Part shown: piece after piece, positions 44,883 to 54,967 of the stretch
How positions within the stretch are numbered: the stretch's first letter is position 1
Layout of the letters: every line of letters begins with the position of its first letter
NCBI RefSeq assembly: GCF_000472705.1
Contig: NZ_AXAE01000008.1
Coordinates: forward strand, 403,609 to 467,608
Direction: 5' to 3'
Length of the DNA: 64,000 nucleotides
Source of the DNA: Mesorhizobium erdmanii USDA 3471
GTDB taxonomy: Bacteria > Pseudomonadota > Alphaproteobacteria > Rhizobiales > Rhizobiaceae
Notes under the pieces: model-generated
Told to the model about the DNA's origin: nothing
The model's database searches: none
The model's input: only the letters and a program-made list of their open reading frames with translations
Translations under genes and position numbers: made by a program

Positions 44883-46187
44883 TTAGTTGAACTTATACTT
44901 CGCGCCGACACGCACGGTATGGAAAGAAGACGTGGAGGTGATGGAGTCGTCAGGCAGCCCCAGCTCCGACGAGAAATCCTTCTTGGCGAACTGCGAATAG
45001 CGATACTCGACACCGATCGTGACGTTGCTGGAAACTGCGGTTTCCAGACCACCGCCAACCGAGAAACCGCTCGAGCCCCAGTCGAGGATATCCCCGACCG
45101 GGTCGGAAGCGTTCAGATCGAAATGCTGCCAGCTGTAGCCAGCCAACGCGTAGGCGAGGGTCGATTCGTTCATTTTCATGCCGACGCGGCCGAGCACGTC
45201 AAAACCATAGTCGGTATCGACATTGATCGACCCGCTGCCGAGGTCAAGCTTCGAGGTCATGCCCGAGTAGCGGGCATCGACCAGGAGGCCGGCGACCCAA
45301 TTGCCGAAGTCATGGTCGTAGCCGACGTTCAACTCGCCAAACGCGCCTTCGCCGCCGAGGCCATTGAACTTGGCGCCGACAAGCGGCGGGATTTCGATCT
45401 GATGCACGGACGCACCCGCACCCAAGCCGCCGCCGATATAGAAGCCGGTCCAGTTGTAGGCGGGTGCTTCAAACGAAGCGGGAGCGCCATTCTGCGCACC
45501 GAAGCGATAGCTGGCGGCAACCTGGAATGTATGACGCGACGTATCGAGGTTGAGAAGGCCATCCGGAGCTCCGACAAGGCCAGCTTCGGAAAGGAGATCT
45601 CCCTTGGTGCCGAAGCGAGTATAGCGATACTCGGTCTTGATCGTCCAATTGCTGTTGATGGCCGTTTCGAGACCGCCCCCGACAAAGTATCCGCTCTGGT
45701 CCCAATCGAACCCAAAGCCGGCGTTCGAGTCGAGTTTGTACTTCTGCCAGGAGTATCCACCCATGACGTAGCCCAGCGTATTCGGCGTCAGGAGGTAGCC
45801 AGCGCGCAGACCGGCATCAAAGCCATAGGTCTCCTGGATGGAGGCATTGAACGGCCCGACATCGAGCGAGGTTTCGATATTGCCGACATGGACATCGACG
45901 AGCCCGCCGAGCAGGAAGCGGGGCGAAACCATATAGTCGTAACCAGCGGTCAGTTCGCCGTAAACGCCTTCGCCGCCGATGCCGTTCAGCGAGATGGGAG
46001 CAAAATCGCTGCTCAGCTTATGGACGTTGGCCCCGGCGCCAACGCCAAAGCCGACATAAATACCGCTCCAGTTAAAACCGGATGCCTCGACCGGTTGCAC
46101 GACATCTGCCGCATGCGCAGCCGACATCAAGGCCACTACAGAGACAGCACCCAAAAGAAAAGATTTCGCAGAAACGCGAAGAAACAT
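44883..46187 (-). CDS. outer-membrane beta-barrel protein with two tandem Omp25/31-like barrels
   Basis: The 434-residue product has a signal peptide ending near SAAHAADV. Two homologous segments of about 200 residues each follow. Each starts FNWSGIYVG or YNWTGFYIG, has GLGGEGAFGEL-type and GYSWQ-type strands, FVGGGLETAINSNWTI or FSVGGGLETAVSSNVT, EYRY-TRF or EYRY-SQF, and the second ends in the terminal strand VRVGAKYKFN with a C-terminal Asn, while the first ends SYRFG. Single Omp25/31 porins of rhizobia and Brucella are about half this size. An in-frame duplication is evident. Confidence 0.9.
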   Translation of the reverse strand: MFLRVSAKSFLLGAVSVVALMSAAHAADVVQPVEASGFNWSGIYVGFGVGAGANVHKLSSDFAPISLNGIGGEGVYGELTAGYDYMVSPRFLLGGLVDVHVGNIETSLDVGPFNASIQETYGFDAGLRAGYLLTPNTLGYVMGGYSWQKYKLDSNAGFGFDWDQSGYFVGGGLETAINSNWTIKTEYRYTRFGTKGDLLSEAGLVGAPDGLLNLDTSRHTFQVAASYRFGAQNGAPASFEAPAYNWTGFYIGGGLGAGASVHQIEIPPLVGAKFNGLGGEGAFGELNVGYDHDFGNWVAGLLVDARYSGMTSKLDLGSGSINVDTDYGFDVLGRVGMKMNESTLAYALAGYSWQHFDLNASDPVGDILDWGSSGFSVGGGLETAVSSNVTIGVEYRYSQFAKKDFSSELGLPDDSITSTSSFHTVRVGAKYKFN

Positions 46188-46356
46188 AGCCCAAACCCCT
46201 ATTCAATAAACCCGCCAGGGTTCTAGCAGGCTTAGTCAGGTTGGGAATGACAAATATGCAACAGTTTTGGGCAATCTCCATCTGCAGCGGACACTGATCT
46301 GTCCAGTAATCAGACTTGCCGCCCTAGATCGGCCAATAGACCCCGGATCAGCCAAT

Positions 46357-46385
46357 AAAAAGCCCGCCGGAGTGAACCGGCGGGC
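46357..46385 (-). terminator. terminator after ald
   Basis: On the minus strand GCCCGCCGG and CCGGCGGGC pair around TTCACT and are followed by TTTTT. Confidence 0.9.
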
Positions 46386-46416
46386 AGTAACAGCACGTTG
46401 ACTTTTTCTGGGTGTA

Positions 46417-47532
46417 TCAGGCGGCCAGAACCGCTTTCGGCTCGACCAGTTCGTAGCCGAGTGCATCGGCGACCGCCCGGTTGGTGATCTTGCCCTTATG
46501 GACATTGAGGCCGTTGCGCAGATGATGGTCGTCGACCAGCGCCTTCAGGCCCTTGTCGGCGAGCTGCAGGCCGTAGTGCAGCGTCGCGTTGTTCAACGCA
46601 TGGGCCGAGGTGACTGGCACGGCGCCTGGCATGTTGGCGACGCAATAGTGGATGACGCCGTCAACCTCGTAGGTCGGCTCAGCGTGAGTCGTCGCATGCG
46701 AGGTTTCGAAGCAGCCGCCCTGGTCGATGGCGACGTCGACCAGCACCGAGCCCTTCTTCATGCCGGACAGCATCTCGCGGGTGACGAGCTTCGGCGCGGC
46801 GGCACCCGGGATCAGCACGGCGCCCACGACGATGTCGGCCGAGAAGCATTCTTCCTCGAGTGCCTCGACGGTCGAGTAGCGGGTGTGGACACGGCCGGCG
46901 AAGAGGTCGTCGAGTTGGCGCAGGCGCGGGATCGAGCGGTCGATGATGGTGACGTCGGCGCCAAGACCGGCGGCCATGCGGGCCGCGTGCAGGCCGACGA
47001 CGCCGCCGCCGAGCACGGTGACCTTGCCGGGCAGCACGCCCGGCACGCCGCCGAGCAGCACGCCGCGACCGCCATTGGCCTTCTGTAGCGCCGTGGCGCC
47101 GGCCTGGATGGACAGGCGGCCGGCGACTTCCGACATCGGTGCCAAGAGCGGCAGGCCGCCACGGTCGTCGGTCACGGTTTCGTAGGCGATCGCCGTCACG
47201 CCTGAGGCGAGCAGGCCCTTGGTCTGTTCCGGATCCGGAGCCAGGTGCAGATAGGTGTACAGGATCTGGCCGTCGCGCAACTGAACCCACTCATTGGGTT
47301 GCGGCTCCTTGACCTTGACGATCATGTCCGACTTGGCGAACACGTCGGCGGCAGTCTTGGCGATGGTGGCGCCGGCGGCGCGATAGGCGTTGTCGTCGGC
47401 CCCGATGCCCGCACCGGCACCCGCTTCGACCAGCACTTCGTGGCCATGCGCCACATATTCGCGAACCGAGCCGGGCGTCAGGCCGACACGATATTCGTGG
47501 TTCTTGATTTCCTTGGGACAACCGACGCGCAT
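46417..47532 (-). CDS. ald: alanine dehydrogenase
   Basis: The enzyme interconverts alanine and pyruvate plus ammonia with NAD. The 371-residue product starts [20 protein letters not shown] and has the substrate-binding [10 protein letters not shown], the Rossmann loop [20 protein letters not shown] and [20 protein letters not shown]. The start follows AGGAGAATAA; the open frame upstream is not family-like. It is divergent from an Lrp-type regulator, the usual AldR arrangement. Confidence 0.97.
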   Translation of the reverse strand: MRVGCPKEIKNHEYRVGLTPGSVREYVAHGHEVLVEAGAGAGIGADDNAYRAAGATIAKTAADVFAKSDMIVKVKEPQPNEWVQLRDGQILYTYLHLAPDPEQTKGLLASGVTAIAYETVTDDRGGLPLLAPMSEVAGRLSIQAGATALQKANGGRGVLLGGVPGVLPGKVTVLGGGVVGLHAARMAAGLGADVTIIDRSIPRLRQLDDLFAGRVHTRYSTVEALEEECFSADIVVGAVLIPGAAAPKLVTREMLSGMKKGSVLVDVAIDQGGCFETSHATTHAEPTYEVDGVIHYCVANMPGAVPVTSAHALNNATLHYGLQLADKGLKALVDDHHLRNGLNVHKGKITNRAVADALGYELVEPKAVLAA

Positions 47533-47600
47533 TTTATTCTCCTGATCCGGCCCTTTTGGGCTCACTCTCCCTGTATTCTCAGAGTGAACCATGAATCGGC

Positions 47601-47680
47601 TCGCAAGTGTTTGCGAATGCGCTTGCGCGAACAGGAGGGTTTCGATAATCGTTGCGCGAAATAGCAATATATTCGCAGGA
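47601..47680. promoter_or_regulatory. repeated TTGCGCGAA motifs in the ald/aldR control region
   Basis: Two identical TTGCGCGAA copies (47623 and 47652) and related TTGCGAAT (47611) and inverted ATTCGCAGG (47671) lie between the divergent genes. Lrp/AsnC octamers bind several degenerate sites in a row, so these are likely binding sites for the adjacent regulator. Confidence 0.5.
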
Positions 47681-47690
47681 TTCACGAAAA

Positions 47691-48164
47691 ATGCCGCTCG
47701 ACAGGATCGATATCGCCATTCTTGAGACGTTGCAGAAGGATGGCCGGATCCCCAATGCGGCGCTTGCCGAGAAGGTTGGCCTGTCGCAATCGGCCTGTTC
47801 GCGCCGGCTCGACAATCTGGAAAAATCCGGAACCATTCGCGGCTATCACGCCCGGTTGTCCAACGCGGCGCTCGGTCATCAGATGACGGCGATCGTGCAT
47901 ATATCGCTTTCGGGCCAGTTCGAGAAGACGCTGTCGGATTTCGAGGCGGCGATCAAACGGTGCCCAAACGTCCTGTCTTGCCATCTGATGTCAGGCGAAT
48001 ACGACTATATCCTGCGCATCGCCGCCAAGGACCTCGTCGACTACGAGCGCATACACAAGGAATGGCTGTCGGCCATGCCGCATGTGACCAAGATCAATTC
48101 GTCCTTCGCGCTCCGCGAGATTGTCGACCGCACGGCGATGGGAATGAAGCCGGAAATGGCTTAA
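47691..48164 (+). CDS. Lrp/AsnC-family transcriptional regulator (AldR-like)
   Basis: The 157-residue product has an N-terminal winged helix-turn-helix (LDRIDIAILETLQKDGRIPN, then LSQSACSRRLDNLEKSGTIR) and a C-terminal RAM/AsnC ligand-binding domain with FEAAIKRCPNVLSCHLMSGE and YDYILRIAAKDLVDYERIH. It is divergent from ald and probably activates it in response to alanine. The ATG after a weak AGGATTC site is preferred over a GTG/ATG 13 codons upstream. Confidence 0.9.
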   Translation: MPLDRIDIAILETLQKDGRIPNAALAEKVGLSQSACSRRLDNLEKSGTIRGYHARLSNAALGHQMTAIVHISLSGQFEKTLSDFEAAIKRCPNVLSCHLMSGEYDYILRIAAKDLVDYERIHKEWLSAMPHVTKINSSFALREIVDRTAMGMKPEMA

Positions 48165-48574
48165 CGCCAAAGGCATACCTTGACGTCCTTCCCGATATAG
48201 CATGCGCCTTCACGGCGAAGTTCTTCCCATCTTTCATCGCCGTGAGTTTCGCTGATATCCGAGTTCGCATAGCCCGCCCACAGGTCACCGTCCTTGTATA
48301 CGTCCGCCCAATAATCCTTGGACATTTCACCAGCGCCACTGTGGGTATCAGGGTAGTCGATACCGGCAAAGACTTGCCGGGGCCCCTGGATATTGAAATC
48401 GCCGCCGCTTTCGATTTGATAGGAGCATCTTCCGGATATGCGGGTCTGACCGCTGACAATTAGCAGGCAGCGGCCCCATTTGTAACCGCTCGGTAAACGA
48501 TGCTTTGGCAACGCATGCGAAGGCGAGACGGAGAACGAAATTGCAAGGACAGCAGCTACAGTTCGCCCGATCAT
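48161..48574 (-). CDS. hypothetical secreted protein, Cys-containing
   Basis: The 137-residue product has a signal peptide (MIGRTVAAVLAISFSVSPSH, cleavage after SHA) and a mature region with cysteines in GRCLLIVSG, GRCSYQI, ACYIGKD and VCLWR. The frame is open upstream; this ATG has AAAAAGGATG in the right place. The four cysteines suggest two disulfides. No domain is recognised. It ends four bases inside the end of the convergent Lrp regulator gene. Confidence 0.7.
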   Translation of the reverse strand: MIGRTVAAVLAISFSVSPSHALPKHRLPSGYKWGRCLLIVSGQTRISGRCSYQIESGGDFNIQGPRQVFAGIDYPDTHSGAGEMSKDYWADVYKDGDLWAGYANSDISETHGDERWEELRREGACYIGKDVKVCLWR

Positions 48575-48740
48575 CTCGATCATCCTTTTTGAAGCAGCCA
48601 ATCCAGCAACCGAGAGTGCGGCCGGGCACTCTCGGATACGCCCGGAGGGCATGCCCAAGCGCTCCACCAAAGAGGATACTATTTATCGACCAAGTCGGAT
48701 TTTTGTCACGGATATCTTCGCTGCTTCAGCGCGACGCGCT

Positions 48741-49391
48741 TCACGCTTCCGTCACGATCCGATCCATCGGAATGTCATGCGGCTGCGGATAGATCGTGAC
48801 GATGCGCTGCATCTCGTAGCCCACGCCGATGACCAGCGGCTTGAACGGCATGGCGGCCAGCGTGCGGTCGAAGAAGCCGCCGCCATAGCCCAGCCTGTAG
48901 TGCGACGGATCGATGCCGACGATCGGCGAGATGACGATGTCTGGCAGGACCGGATCGCCTTCGGCCGGGATCGGGATGTTCCAGACGCCCTTTTCCAATC
49001 GGTCGCCCGGTTTATAGGCACGAAAGATCAGCGGTTGCCCTTTTTCGACGACGATGGGCAGCGCCGTGCGGCCGCCGCGCTCGTTGATGGACGCCATCCA
49101 TGGCCGCAGATCCGGCTCGCCGCGAAACGGCCAGTAGAGGCTGACCATGCGGCCGCTGATCTCGCCGATGACCGCGTCGAGCCCTTGGGCGATGCGTAGG
49201 GACATGGCCGCTCGCGCGTCGGCCGAAACAGCAAGGCGGGCAGCAATCAGGCGTTCTCGCTCGGCCTTGCGCCAGCGTCTCACATCGGTCCAGTCGGACA
49301 GCGGCGGCCGGAATTCGGGATTGATCTCGTGCATGAAGCAGGGCGGCGAGGAATACTGTGCCGGGCTGTCGCCGTCATGATCGTTGGCCAT
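48741..49391 (-). CDS. 5-formyltetrahydrofolate cyclo-ligase
   Basis: The enzyme converts 5-formyl-THF to methenyl-THF with ATP. The 216-residue product has WPFRGEPDLRPWMASINERG, the phosphate loop LGYGGGFFDRTLAAM and the C-terminal PHDIPMDRIVTE motif. The ATG follows GAGGTGACGC. In bacteria the gene is often linked to 6S RNA or zapA, but neither is seen here. Confidence 0.93.
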   Translation of the reverse strand: MANDHDGDSPAQYSSPPCFMHEINPEFRPPLSDWTDVRRWRKAERERLIAARLAVSADARAAMSLRIAQGLDAVIGEISGRMVSLYWPFRGEPDLRPWMASINERGGRTALPIVVEKGQPLIFRAYKPGDRLEKGVWNIPIPAEGDPVLPDIVISPIVGIDPSHYRLGYGGGFFDRTLAAMPFKPLVIGVGYEMQRIVTIYPQPHDIPMDRIVTEA

Positions 49392-49555
49392 GCGTCACCT
49401 CATAGCGTGTTCGATGACGCTATACCTCGCGACACGATACATCTTGTGTATTCACGACATGGGACGGCGAGTCCCGGGCATGGTGCTTTTGTTGCTGCAT
49501 TGCACAAAAATACCTACATCTAGTGAAGGCGATCTTGCCATCAGGGGTGAACGAA

Positions 49556-50821
49556 ATGACCGAACCCAGCCATCATGTCGTCGTTGTCGGCGCGGGTTTC
49601 GGCGGTCTCGAATTCACCCGCGCGCTGTCGGGCGCACCGGTACGCATCACCATGATCGACAAGCGCAACCACCATCTGTTCCAGCCGCTGCTCTACCAGG
49701 TGGCGACGACGGCGCTGGCCACCTCCGAGGTTGCCTGGCCGATCCGCCATCTCCTGCGCAAGCGCAAGGACGTCACCACGCTGCTGGCCAACGTCACCGG
49801 TGTCGACCGGGCCGGCAAACGCGTGCTGCTCGATGACGGCAGCGCCGTCGCCTACGACACACTGGTGCTCGCCACCGGCGCCCGCCATGCCTATTTCGGT
49901 CACGACGAATGGGAACCGTTCGCGCCGGGGCTAAAGACGCTGGAGGACGCCACCACCATCCGGCGGCGCATTCTCCTGGCCTTCGAACAGGCCGAGCGGG
50001 AGACCGATCCCGCCAAGCGCCAGGCGCTGCTGACCATCGCGATCGTCGGTGGCGGGCCGACCGGGGTGGAACTGGCCGGCACCATCGTCGAGTTGGCGCA
50101 CGACACGCTGCGCGGCGAGTTCCGCAACATCGATATCAGGCAAACGCGCGTGGTGCTTATCGAGGCTGGTGACCGCATCCTTGCCAATTTCGCGCCAGAA
50201 CTCTCCGATTACGCCAGCAAGGCGCTCCAGCGGCTCGGCGTGACGGTCGAGCTCGGCCGGGCCGTCACGCGCTGCGACGCTGAAGGCGTGGGCTTTGGTG
50301 ACAAGCAATTGGCGGCGAAGACAATCCTGTGGGCGGCCGGCGTTGCCGCTTCGCCCGCCGCCCAGTGGCTGGCGGCGAAGGCGGACCGAGCGGGCAGGGT
50401 GCTTGTCGAGCCTGACCTCAGCGTGCCCGGCAGCCCCGAGATTTTTGTCATCGGCGACGCCGCCCTTGTGCTGCGGCCCGATGGCCGGCCGGTACCTGGC
50501 GTGGCTCCTTCCGCCAAGCAAGAGGGCCGGCATGTTGCGGCCATAATCAAGGCCAGGCTCGATGGTGAGACGACGGCGCGTCCTTTTCACTACAAACATG
50601 CCGGTGACCTGGCGACGATCGGCAAACGCGCGGCTGCGATCGATTTCGGCTGGATCAAGCTTACGGGCTGGCTCGCCTGGTGGCTGTGGGGCATCGCCCA
50701 CATCTATTTCCTGATCGGTTTCCGCAACCGGCTTGCGGTTTCCCTGAGCTGGCTATGGATCTACGTCACGGGCCAGCGCTTCGCTCGGCTGATCACCCAG
50801 GGCGACGACGACAAGACCTGA
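49556..50821 (+). CDS. ndh: type II NADH:quinone oxidoreductase (NDH-2)
   Basis: This single-subunit enzyme passes electrons from NADH to quinone without pumping protons. The 421-residue product has an FAD Rossmann motif VVVVGAGFGGLEF near the N-terminus, a second NADH motif AIVGGGPTGVELAGT, and FVIGDAALV near the end of the core. The final 60 residues are hydrophobic/aromatic (WWLWGIAHIYFLIGFRNRL) and should dock to the membrane. The ATG follows AGGGGTGAAC. Confidence 0.93.
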   Translation: MTEPSHHVVVVGAGFGGLEFTRALSGAPVRITMIDKRNHHLFQPLLYQVATTALATSEVAWPIRHLLRKRKDVTTLLANVTGVDRAGKRVLLDDGSAVAYDTLVLATGARHAYFGHDEWEPFAPGLKTLEDATTIRRRILLAFEQAERETDPAKRQALLTIAIVGGGPTGVELAGTIVELAHDTLRGEFRNIDIRQTRVVLIEAGDRILANFAPELSDYASKALQRLGVTVELGRAVTRCDAEGVGFGDKQLAAKTILWAAGVAASPAAQWLAAKADRAGRVLVEPDLSVPGSPEIFVIGDAALVLRPDGRPVPGVAPSAKQEGRHVAAIIKARLDGETTARPFHYKHAGDLATIGKRAAAIDFGWIKLTGWLAWWLWGIAHIYFLIGFRNRLAVSLSWLWIYVTGQRFARLITQGDDDKT

Positions 50822-50945
50822 CTTTCTTCACCGCCCTGTTCATCCGCCCGTCATCTGTTGCTGATGGATTGGCGTGCCGATGCGCGCGACTTCTTGAGTG
50901 GACTTGCGCTGGTTTCGGCGCGAAGTTCGCTTCGGGCAGGGCGGG

Positions 50946-50990
50946 GCATGATCCCGAAAAGTGGGACCCGGTTTTCGGAAAAGATCATGG
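50946..50990. repeat. palindromic intergenic repeat (GCATGATC family)
   Basis: Arms GCATGATC and GATCATGG bracket CCCGAAAAGTGGGACCCGGT and TTTCGG, closely matching the copy at 14110. It lies just upstream of the cpdB-type gene, within its probable leader. Confidence 0.72.
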
Positions 50991-51034
50991 TCCAACAGAC
51001 AGACCATTGTCACGTTGTCGAAGAAGGAGAAAAC

Positions 51035-53014
51035 ATGTCGCAACTGCTCCCCCCCGTCTCCCGCCGCGGTCTTCTCGCCGGCGCCGCCGCCGCAGGGGCG
51101 CTGATCATGCTTCATCCCTTCTCCGCCCGGGCGCAGGCCAATCAGGCGCATCTGCGCATCATGGAAACCACCGACATCCATGTGAACGTGCTGCCTTATG
51201 ATTACTACGCCGACAAAGCCAACGACACGCTGGGCCTTTCGCGCACAGCGTCGCTGATCGACGCGGTGCGCAAGGAAGCCGTCAATTCGATGCTGATCGA
51301 CAATGGCGACCTGCTGCAGGGCAACCCGATGGGCGACTACATCGCCTACGAGAAAGGCCTGAAGGACGGCGATCTGCATCCCGTCATGAAAGGCATGAAC
51401 CTGCTCGGCTACGAGTGTTCGACGCTCGGCAACCACGAGTTCAACTATGGCTTGTCGTTCCTCGACAAGGTGCTGGCCGGTGCCAATTTCCCGTTCGTCT
51501 GCGCCAACCTGATCCGCGGCACCGAGCTTGCCGCCAATCCGCGTGACGACAAGCTCTACCTCAAGCCCTATGTGATCCTCGATAAGAAGATCAAGGACGG
51601 TTCGGGCGCCGAGCAGCCGATCAGGATAGGCATCATCGGCTTCGTGCCGCCGCAGATCATGGTCTGGGACCTCAAAAATCTCGAGGGCCATGTCAAGACG
51701 CGCGATATCGTCGAGGCGGCCAAGGCCTGGGTGCCGCAGATGAAGGAGGAGGGCGCCGACATCGTCATCGCGCTCTCGCATTCCGGCATCGATGTGACGC
51801 AGGGCGACATGATGGAGAACGCATCGTTCTTCGTCGCCGGGGTCGATGGCATCGATGCCGTTTTCACCGGCCACCAGCACCTGGTGTTTCCCGGCAAGAA
51901 GGATTTCCAATCGCTCGACGGCGTCGATACGCAAAACGGCACCCTGCAGGGCAAGCCCGCCGTGATGGGCGGTTTCTGGGGCTCGCACATGGGCCTGATC
52001 GACCTGATGCTGGAGCGCGACGGATCGAAATGGAGGGTCGTTTCCGCAACCTCCGAGGCGCGGCCGATCTTCGAGCGCGTCGACAACAAGAACAAGCCGA
52101 CAGTTCCCGACGATAAGCGCATTATCGCGGCACTCGAACAGGACCATCAGGCGACATTGGCGTATGTGCGCCGTCCGGTCGGCAAGACCTCGGCACCGCT
52201 CTATTCCTACTTCTCGCTGGTTGCCGACGATCCGTCGGTGCAGGTCGTCAGCCAGGCGCAGACCTGGTATTTGAAGGACATCCTCAAGAGCACGCAGTGG
52301 AAGGATGTGCCGCTGCTTTCGGCCGCGGCGCCCTTCAAGGCCGGCGGGCGCAACGGCGCCGACTACTACACCGACGTGCCCGCCGGCGATATCGCCATCA
52401 AGAACGTCGCCGACCTCTATCTCTATCCCAACACCGTGCGGGCCGTTGAAATCACCGGGGCGCAGGTCAAGGAATGGCTGGAAATGTCGGCCGGGATATT
52501 TAACAGGATCGAGGCGGGGAAGGCCGACCAGCCGCTTATCAACACCGATTTCCCGTCCTACAATTTCGACGTCATCGATGGCGTCTCTTACAAGATCGAC
52601 CTGTCGCAGCCGCCGAAATACGATGCAAAGGGTGGTGTCGCGAACGCCGGTGCGAGCCGAATCATCGACTTGATGTTCGACGGAAAACCAATTGATCCCA
52701 ATCAGAAATTCGTTGTCGCGACCAACAACTACCGGGCCGGCGGCGGTGGCAATTTCCCTGACATCAATGCGTCGAAGATCATCTACGAAGCGCCGGATAC
52801 CAACCGCGACGTCATCGTTCGCTACATTGTGAGCCGGGGCACGATCAACCCGTCGGCGGATGGCAACTGGTCGTTCGCGCCGCTGCCGGGAACCAGCGTC
52901 ACCTTCGAGACGGGCGTCAAGGCAAAGGACTTCATCGCCGATGTGAAGTCGCTGAAGATCGAGGCGGCGGGCGAGGGCGAAGCGGGGTTCGCCAGATACC
53001 GCATCCTGCTCTGA
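51035..53014 (+). CDS. cpdB: bifunctional 2',3'-cyclic-nucleotide 2'-phosphodiesterase/3'-nucleotidase (CpdB family), Tat-exported
   Basis: The 659-residue product begins with a twin-arginine signal ([17 protein letters not shown]). The metallophosphoesterase domain has [26 protein letters not shown] and LGNHEFNYG, followed by a 5'-nucleotidase C-terminal domain with [20 protein letters not shown]. It should hydrolyse 2',3'-cyclic nucleotides and nucleotides in the periplasm to scavenge phosphate and nucleosides. The ATG follows GAAGGAGAAAAC; a GCATGATC repeat is upstream. Confidence 0.93.
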   Translation: MSQLLPPVSRRGLLAGAAAAGALIMLHPFSARAQANQAHLRIMETTDIHVNVLPYDYYADKANDTLGLSRTASLIDAVRKEAVNSMLIDNGDLLQGNPMGDYIAYEKGLKDGDLHPVMKGMNLLGYECSTLGNHEFNYGLSFLDKVLAGANFPFVCANLIRGTELAANPRDDKLYLKPYVILDKKIKDGSGAEQPIRIGIIGFVPPQIMVWDLKNLEGHVKTRDIVEAAKAWVPQMKEEGADIVIALSHSGIDVTQGDMMENASFFVAGVDGIDAVFTGHQHLVFPGKKDFQSLDGVDTQNGTLQGKPAVMGGFWGSHMGLIDLMLERDGSKWRVVSATSEARPIFERVDNKNKPTVPDDKRIIAALEQDHQATLAYVRRPVGKTSAPLYSYFSLVADDPSVQVVSQAQTWYLKDILKSTQWKDVPLLSAAAPFKAGGRNGADYYTDVPAGDIAIKNVADLYLYPNTVRAVEITGAQVKEWLEMSAGIFNRIEAGKADQPLINTDFPSYNFDVIDGVSYKIDLSQPPKYDAKGGVANAGASRIIDLMFDGKPIDPNQKFVVATNNYRAGGGGNFPDINASKIIYEAPDTNRDVIVRYIVSRGTINPSADGNWSFAPLPGTSVTFETGVKAKDFIADVKSLKIEAAGEGEAGFARYRILL

Positions 53015-53070
53015 TCGGGCCGCCAACCCGGCCGGAGCCTGGACCTGGTGGACGGTCGAGGTCGGTGGCC

Positions 53071-54327
53071 CTAGGCCTCGTAGACCACCTGGCGCACGTC
53101 GATGTAGCTGGCGCGAAAGCCGGCTTCGCAATAGTGCAGGTAGAACTCCCAGAGCTTCTTGAAGCGATCGTCGAAGCCGAGCGGCACGATCTTCTCCCAA
53201 GATGCCCAGAAGCGCTGCCGCCATTCGGCGAGCGTGCGCGCATAGTCGTCGGGAAACACCCGCTCACGCAGATGCGCAAGGCCATGGTCCGCGCCGAGCG
53301 CCTTCAGGATCGATGGCGTCGGCAGCATGCCGCCCGGAAATACGTAGCGCTGGATGAAATCCGGCCTGGCGCGATAGGTGTCGTAGGCCGCCTCGTTGAT
53401 GGTTATGATCTGCAGACCAGCGGTGCCACCGGGCCTCAGGCAGGCCTTCATCTTTGAGAAGAACACCGGCCAGTATTTCTCGCCGACCGCCTCGAACATC
53501 TCGATCGACGCGATCCGGTCGTAAGTCCCGGTTTCGTCGCGATAATCCTGCAGCTTGATGTCGACCTTGTCGGCAAGCCCGGCGTTGGCGATGCGTGCCT
53601 TGGCGAAGTCGTGCTGTTCGCGGCTGATCGTCAATCCCGTAACGCGGCAGCCGATTTCGCGCGCGGCGAATTCGGCGAAGCCGCCCCAGCCGCAGCCGAT
53701 CTCCAGCACATGATCCTTTCTGCCGATCCCTATATCCTTGGCCAGCGCCCGATATTTGGCGGCCTGGGCGCTTTCGAGGTCATTGGCGCCGTTGGCGTAG
53801 AGCGCTGAGGAATAGGTCATGCTCGGGTCGAGCCATTCCTTGTAGAAGGCGTTGCCGAGATCGTAATGCGCCGAGATGTTGCGCTTCGAACCGGTGCGTG
53901 TGTTCTCGTTGAACCAGTGGCGGATGCGCTGGACGGTGTTGATGAGCCAACTGGCGCCGCCGGCGACGCGTTCGCCGATCGCCGAATTGACCACGAACAA
54001 TTCCAGGAAGCTGGTGACGTCGGGGCTTTCCCAATCGCCGTCCATGTACGATTCGGCAACGCCGATCGTGCCGCCGGAAAAGGCGCGGCCTGGCAGGCGC
54101 CAGTTCTTGAGCACCAGTTCGGCATCCGGGCCAGGTCCCTTGCCGCCAACGAGAACGGCGCGGCCATCCGGCATCCTGACCTTAAGAGAGCCGCGCGGCA
54201 GGTTCATCGCCGCCGATAGCACCATGCGTGCCTTGGCCGGCAGACCCTTGACGATTTCGGCGAAATTGAACTCGTCGAGCCTGACCGCTTCGCTTTGCGC
54301 TCCGTTATGATGTTCCCCGTGTGCCAT
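53071..54327 (-). CDS. cfa: cyclopropane-fatty-acyl-phospholipid synthase
   Basis: The enzyme methylenates unsaturated acyl chains of membrane phospholipids with SAM. The 418-residue product has the SAM-binding VLEIGCGWGGFAEFAAREIG, YDLGNAFYKEWLDPSMTYSS, and the C-terminal YCEAGFRASYIDVRQVVYE, all family marks. The ATG follows CAGGGGCGTG; an open frame continues 21 codons upstream. It is convergent with cpdB with a 56-base gap. Confidence 0.95.
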   Translation of the reverse strand: MAHGEHHNGAQSEAVRLDEFNFAEIVKGLPAKARMVLSAAMNLPRGSLKVRMPDGRAVLVGGKGPGPDAELVLKNWRLPGRAFSGGTIGVAESYMDGDWESPDVTSFLELFVVNSAIGERVAGGASWLINTVQRIRHWFNENTRTGSKRNISAHYDLGNAFYKEWLDPSMTYSSALYANGANDLESAQAAKYRALAKDIGIGRKDHVLEIGCGWGGFAEFAAREIGCRVTGLTISREQHDFAKARIANAGLADKVDIKLQDYRDETGTYDRIASIEMFEAVGEKYWPVFFSKMKACLRPGGTAGLQIITINEAAYDTYRARPDFIQRYVFPGGMLPTPSILKALGADHGLAHLRERVFPDDYARTLAEWRQRFWASWEKIVPLGFDDRFKKLWEFYLHYCEAGFRASYIDVRQVVYEA

Positions 54328-54662
54328 TTCACGCCCCTGGATTTCCGTGGTGCCGGCGCAAATTGCCGAGCCACGGTTCTCTTGGATCATTCACCAGGTT
54401 CGAACGCCCTTGCCTTTTCCCGGTGGCTCACGGGCTCGGCGACAGGCGGACTCGAACCAAAGCGCTTGGCCTGAGCTTCAGCGCTTCCCGGCGAATGCCG
54501 ACCACAATCTTCCACGTCATGAGGGGAGACTTCAAGAGGGCAGGTCATTAGCTGGGCTGTGCCACGTATCGCCTGGCATCCGCCCCATTGCATCGAGTGG
54601 CTGCTGGCCAAAATCCAGAAAACGTCTATGGCAGGCGCCGCGCTTGTGCGATAGCTTTAGCC

Positions 54663-54797
54663 ATGCGTTATGTAATCTTCATTGCCGCGATCGCGTTCTT
54701 CCTGATCTGGGACGGTCTCTACAATCAGGGCCGGTATCTCGACATTTCGGTCAGGGAACTCTCCCATGTCATGCGTTACGTCACCGGCAAGGCCTGA
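54663..54797 (+). CDS. small single-span membrane protein
   Basis: The 44-residue product begins MRYVIFIAAIAFFLIWDGLY, a single hydrophobic segment, followed by NQGRYLDISVRELSHVMRYV. The charge and length suit a membrane-anchored peptide with the C-terminal tail exposed. I recall similar tiny proteins in other rhizobia, but no function is known. The ribosome binding site is weak. Confidence 0.5.
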   Translation: MRYVIFIAAIAFFLIWDGLYNQGRYLDISVRELSHVMRYVTGKA

Positions 54798-54967
54798 ATA
54801 TCCCTTCCTAAAATAGCAACCCGGCGTTTCATCCGACGTGTTCGTCGCTTTGGGATGAGGTCCGGCCTCGTGCGAGGCGCGTCGCATGGACGCGTCGCGC
54901 CATGAGCGGTTGACGTGAGGGGACCGCCGTCACTAAAGACCCCGGCATTCAGATCGAGGAGGCGGAA

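Noticed and set aside
50840..53224. 794-codon minus-strand frame opposite cpdB
   Set aside because: It is antisense to a clear CpdB-family gene and has no motifs of its own.
54440..54475. GGTTCGAGTCC on the minus strand, like a tRNA T-loop
   Set aside because: The flanking bases do not form a T-stem and no acceptor or anticodon arms are present.
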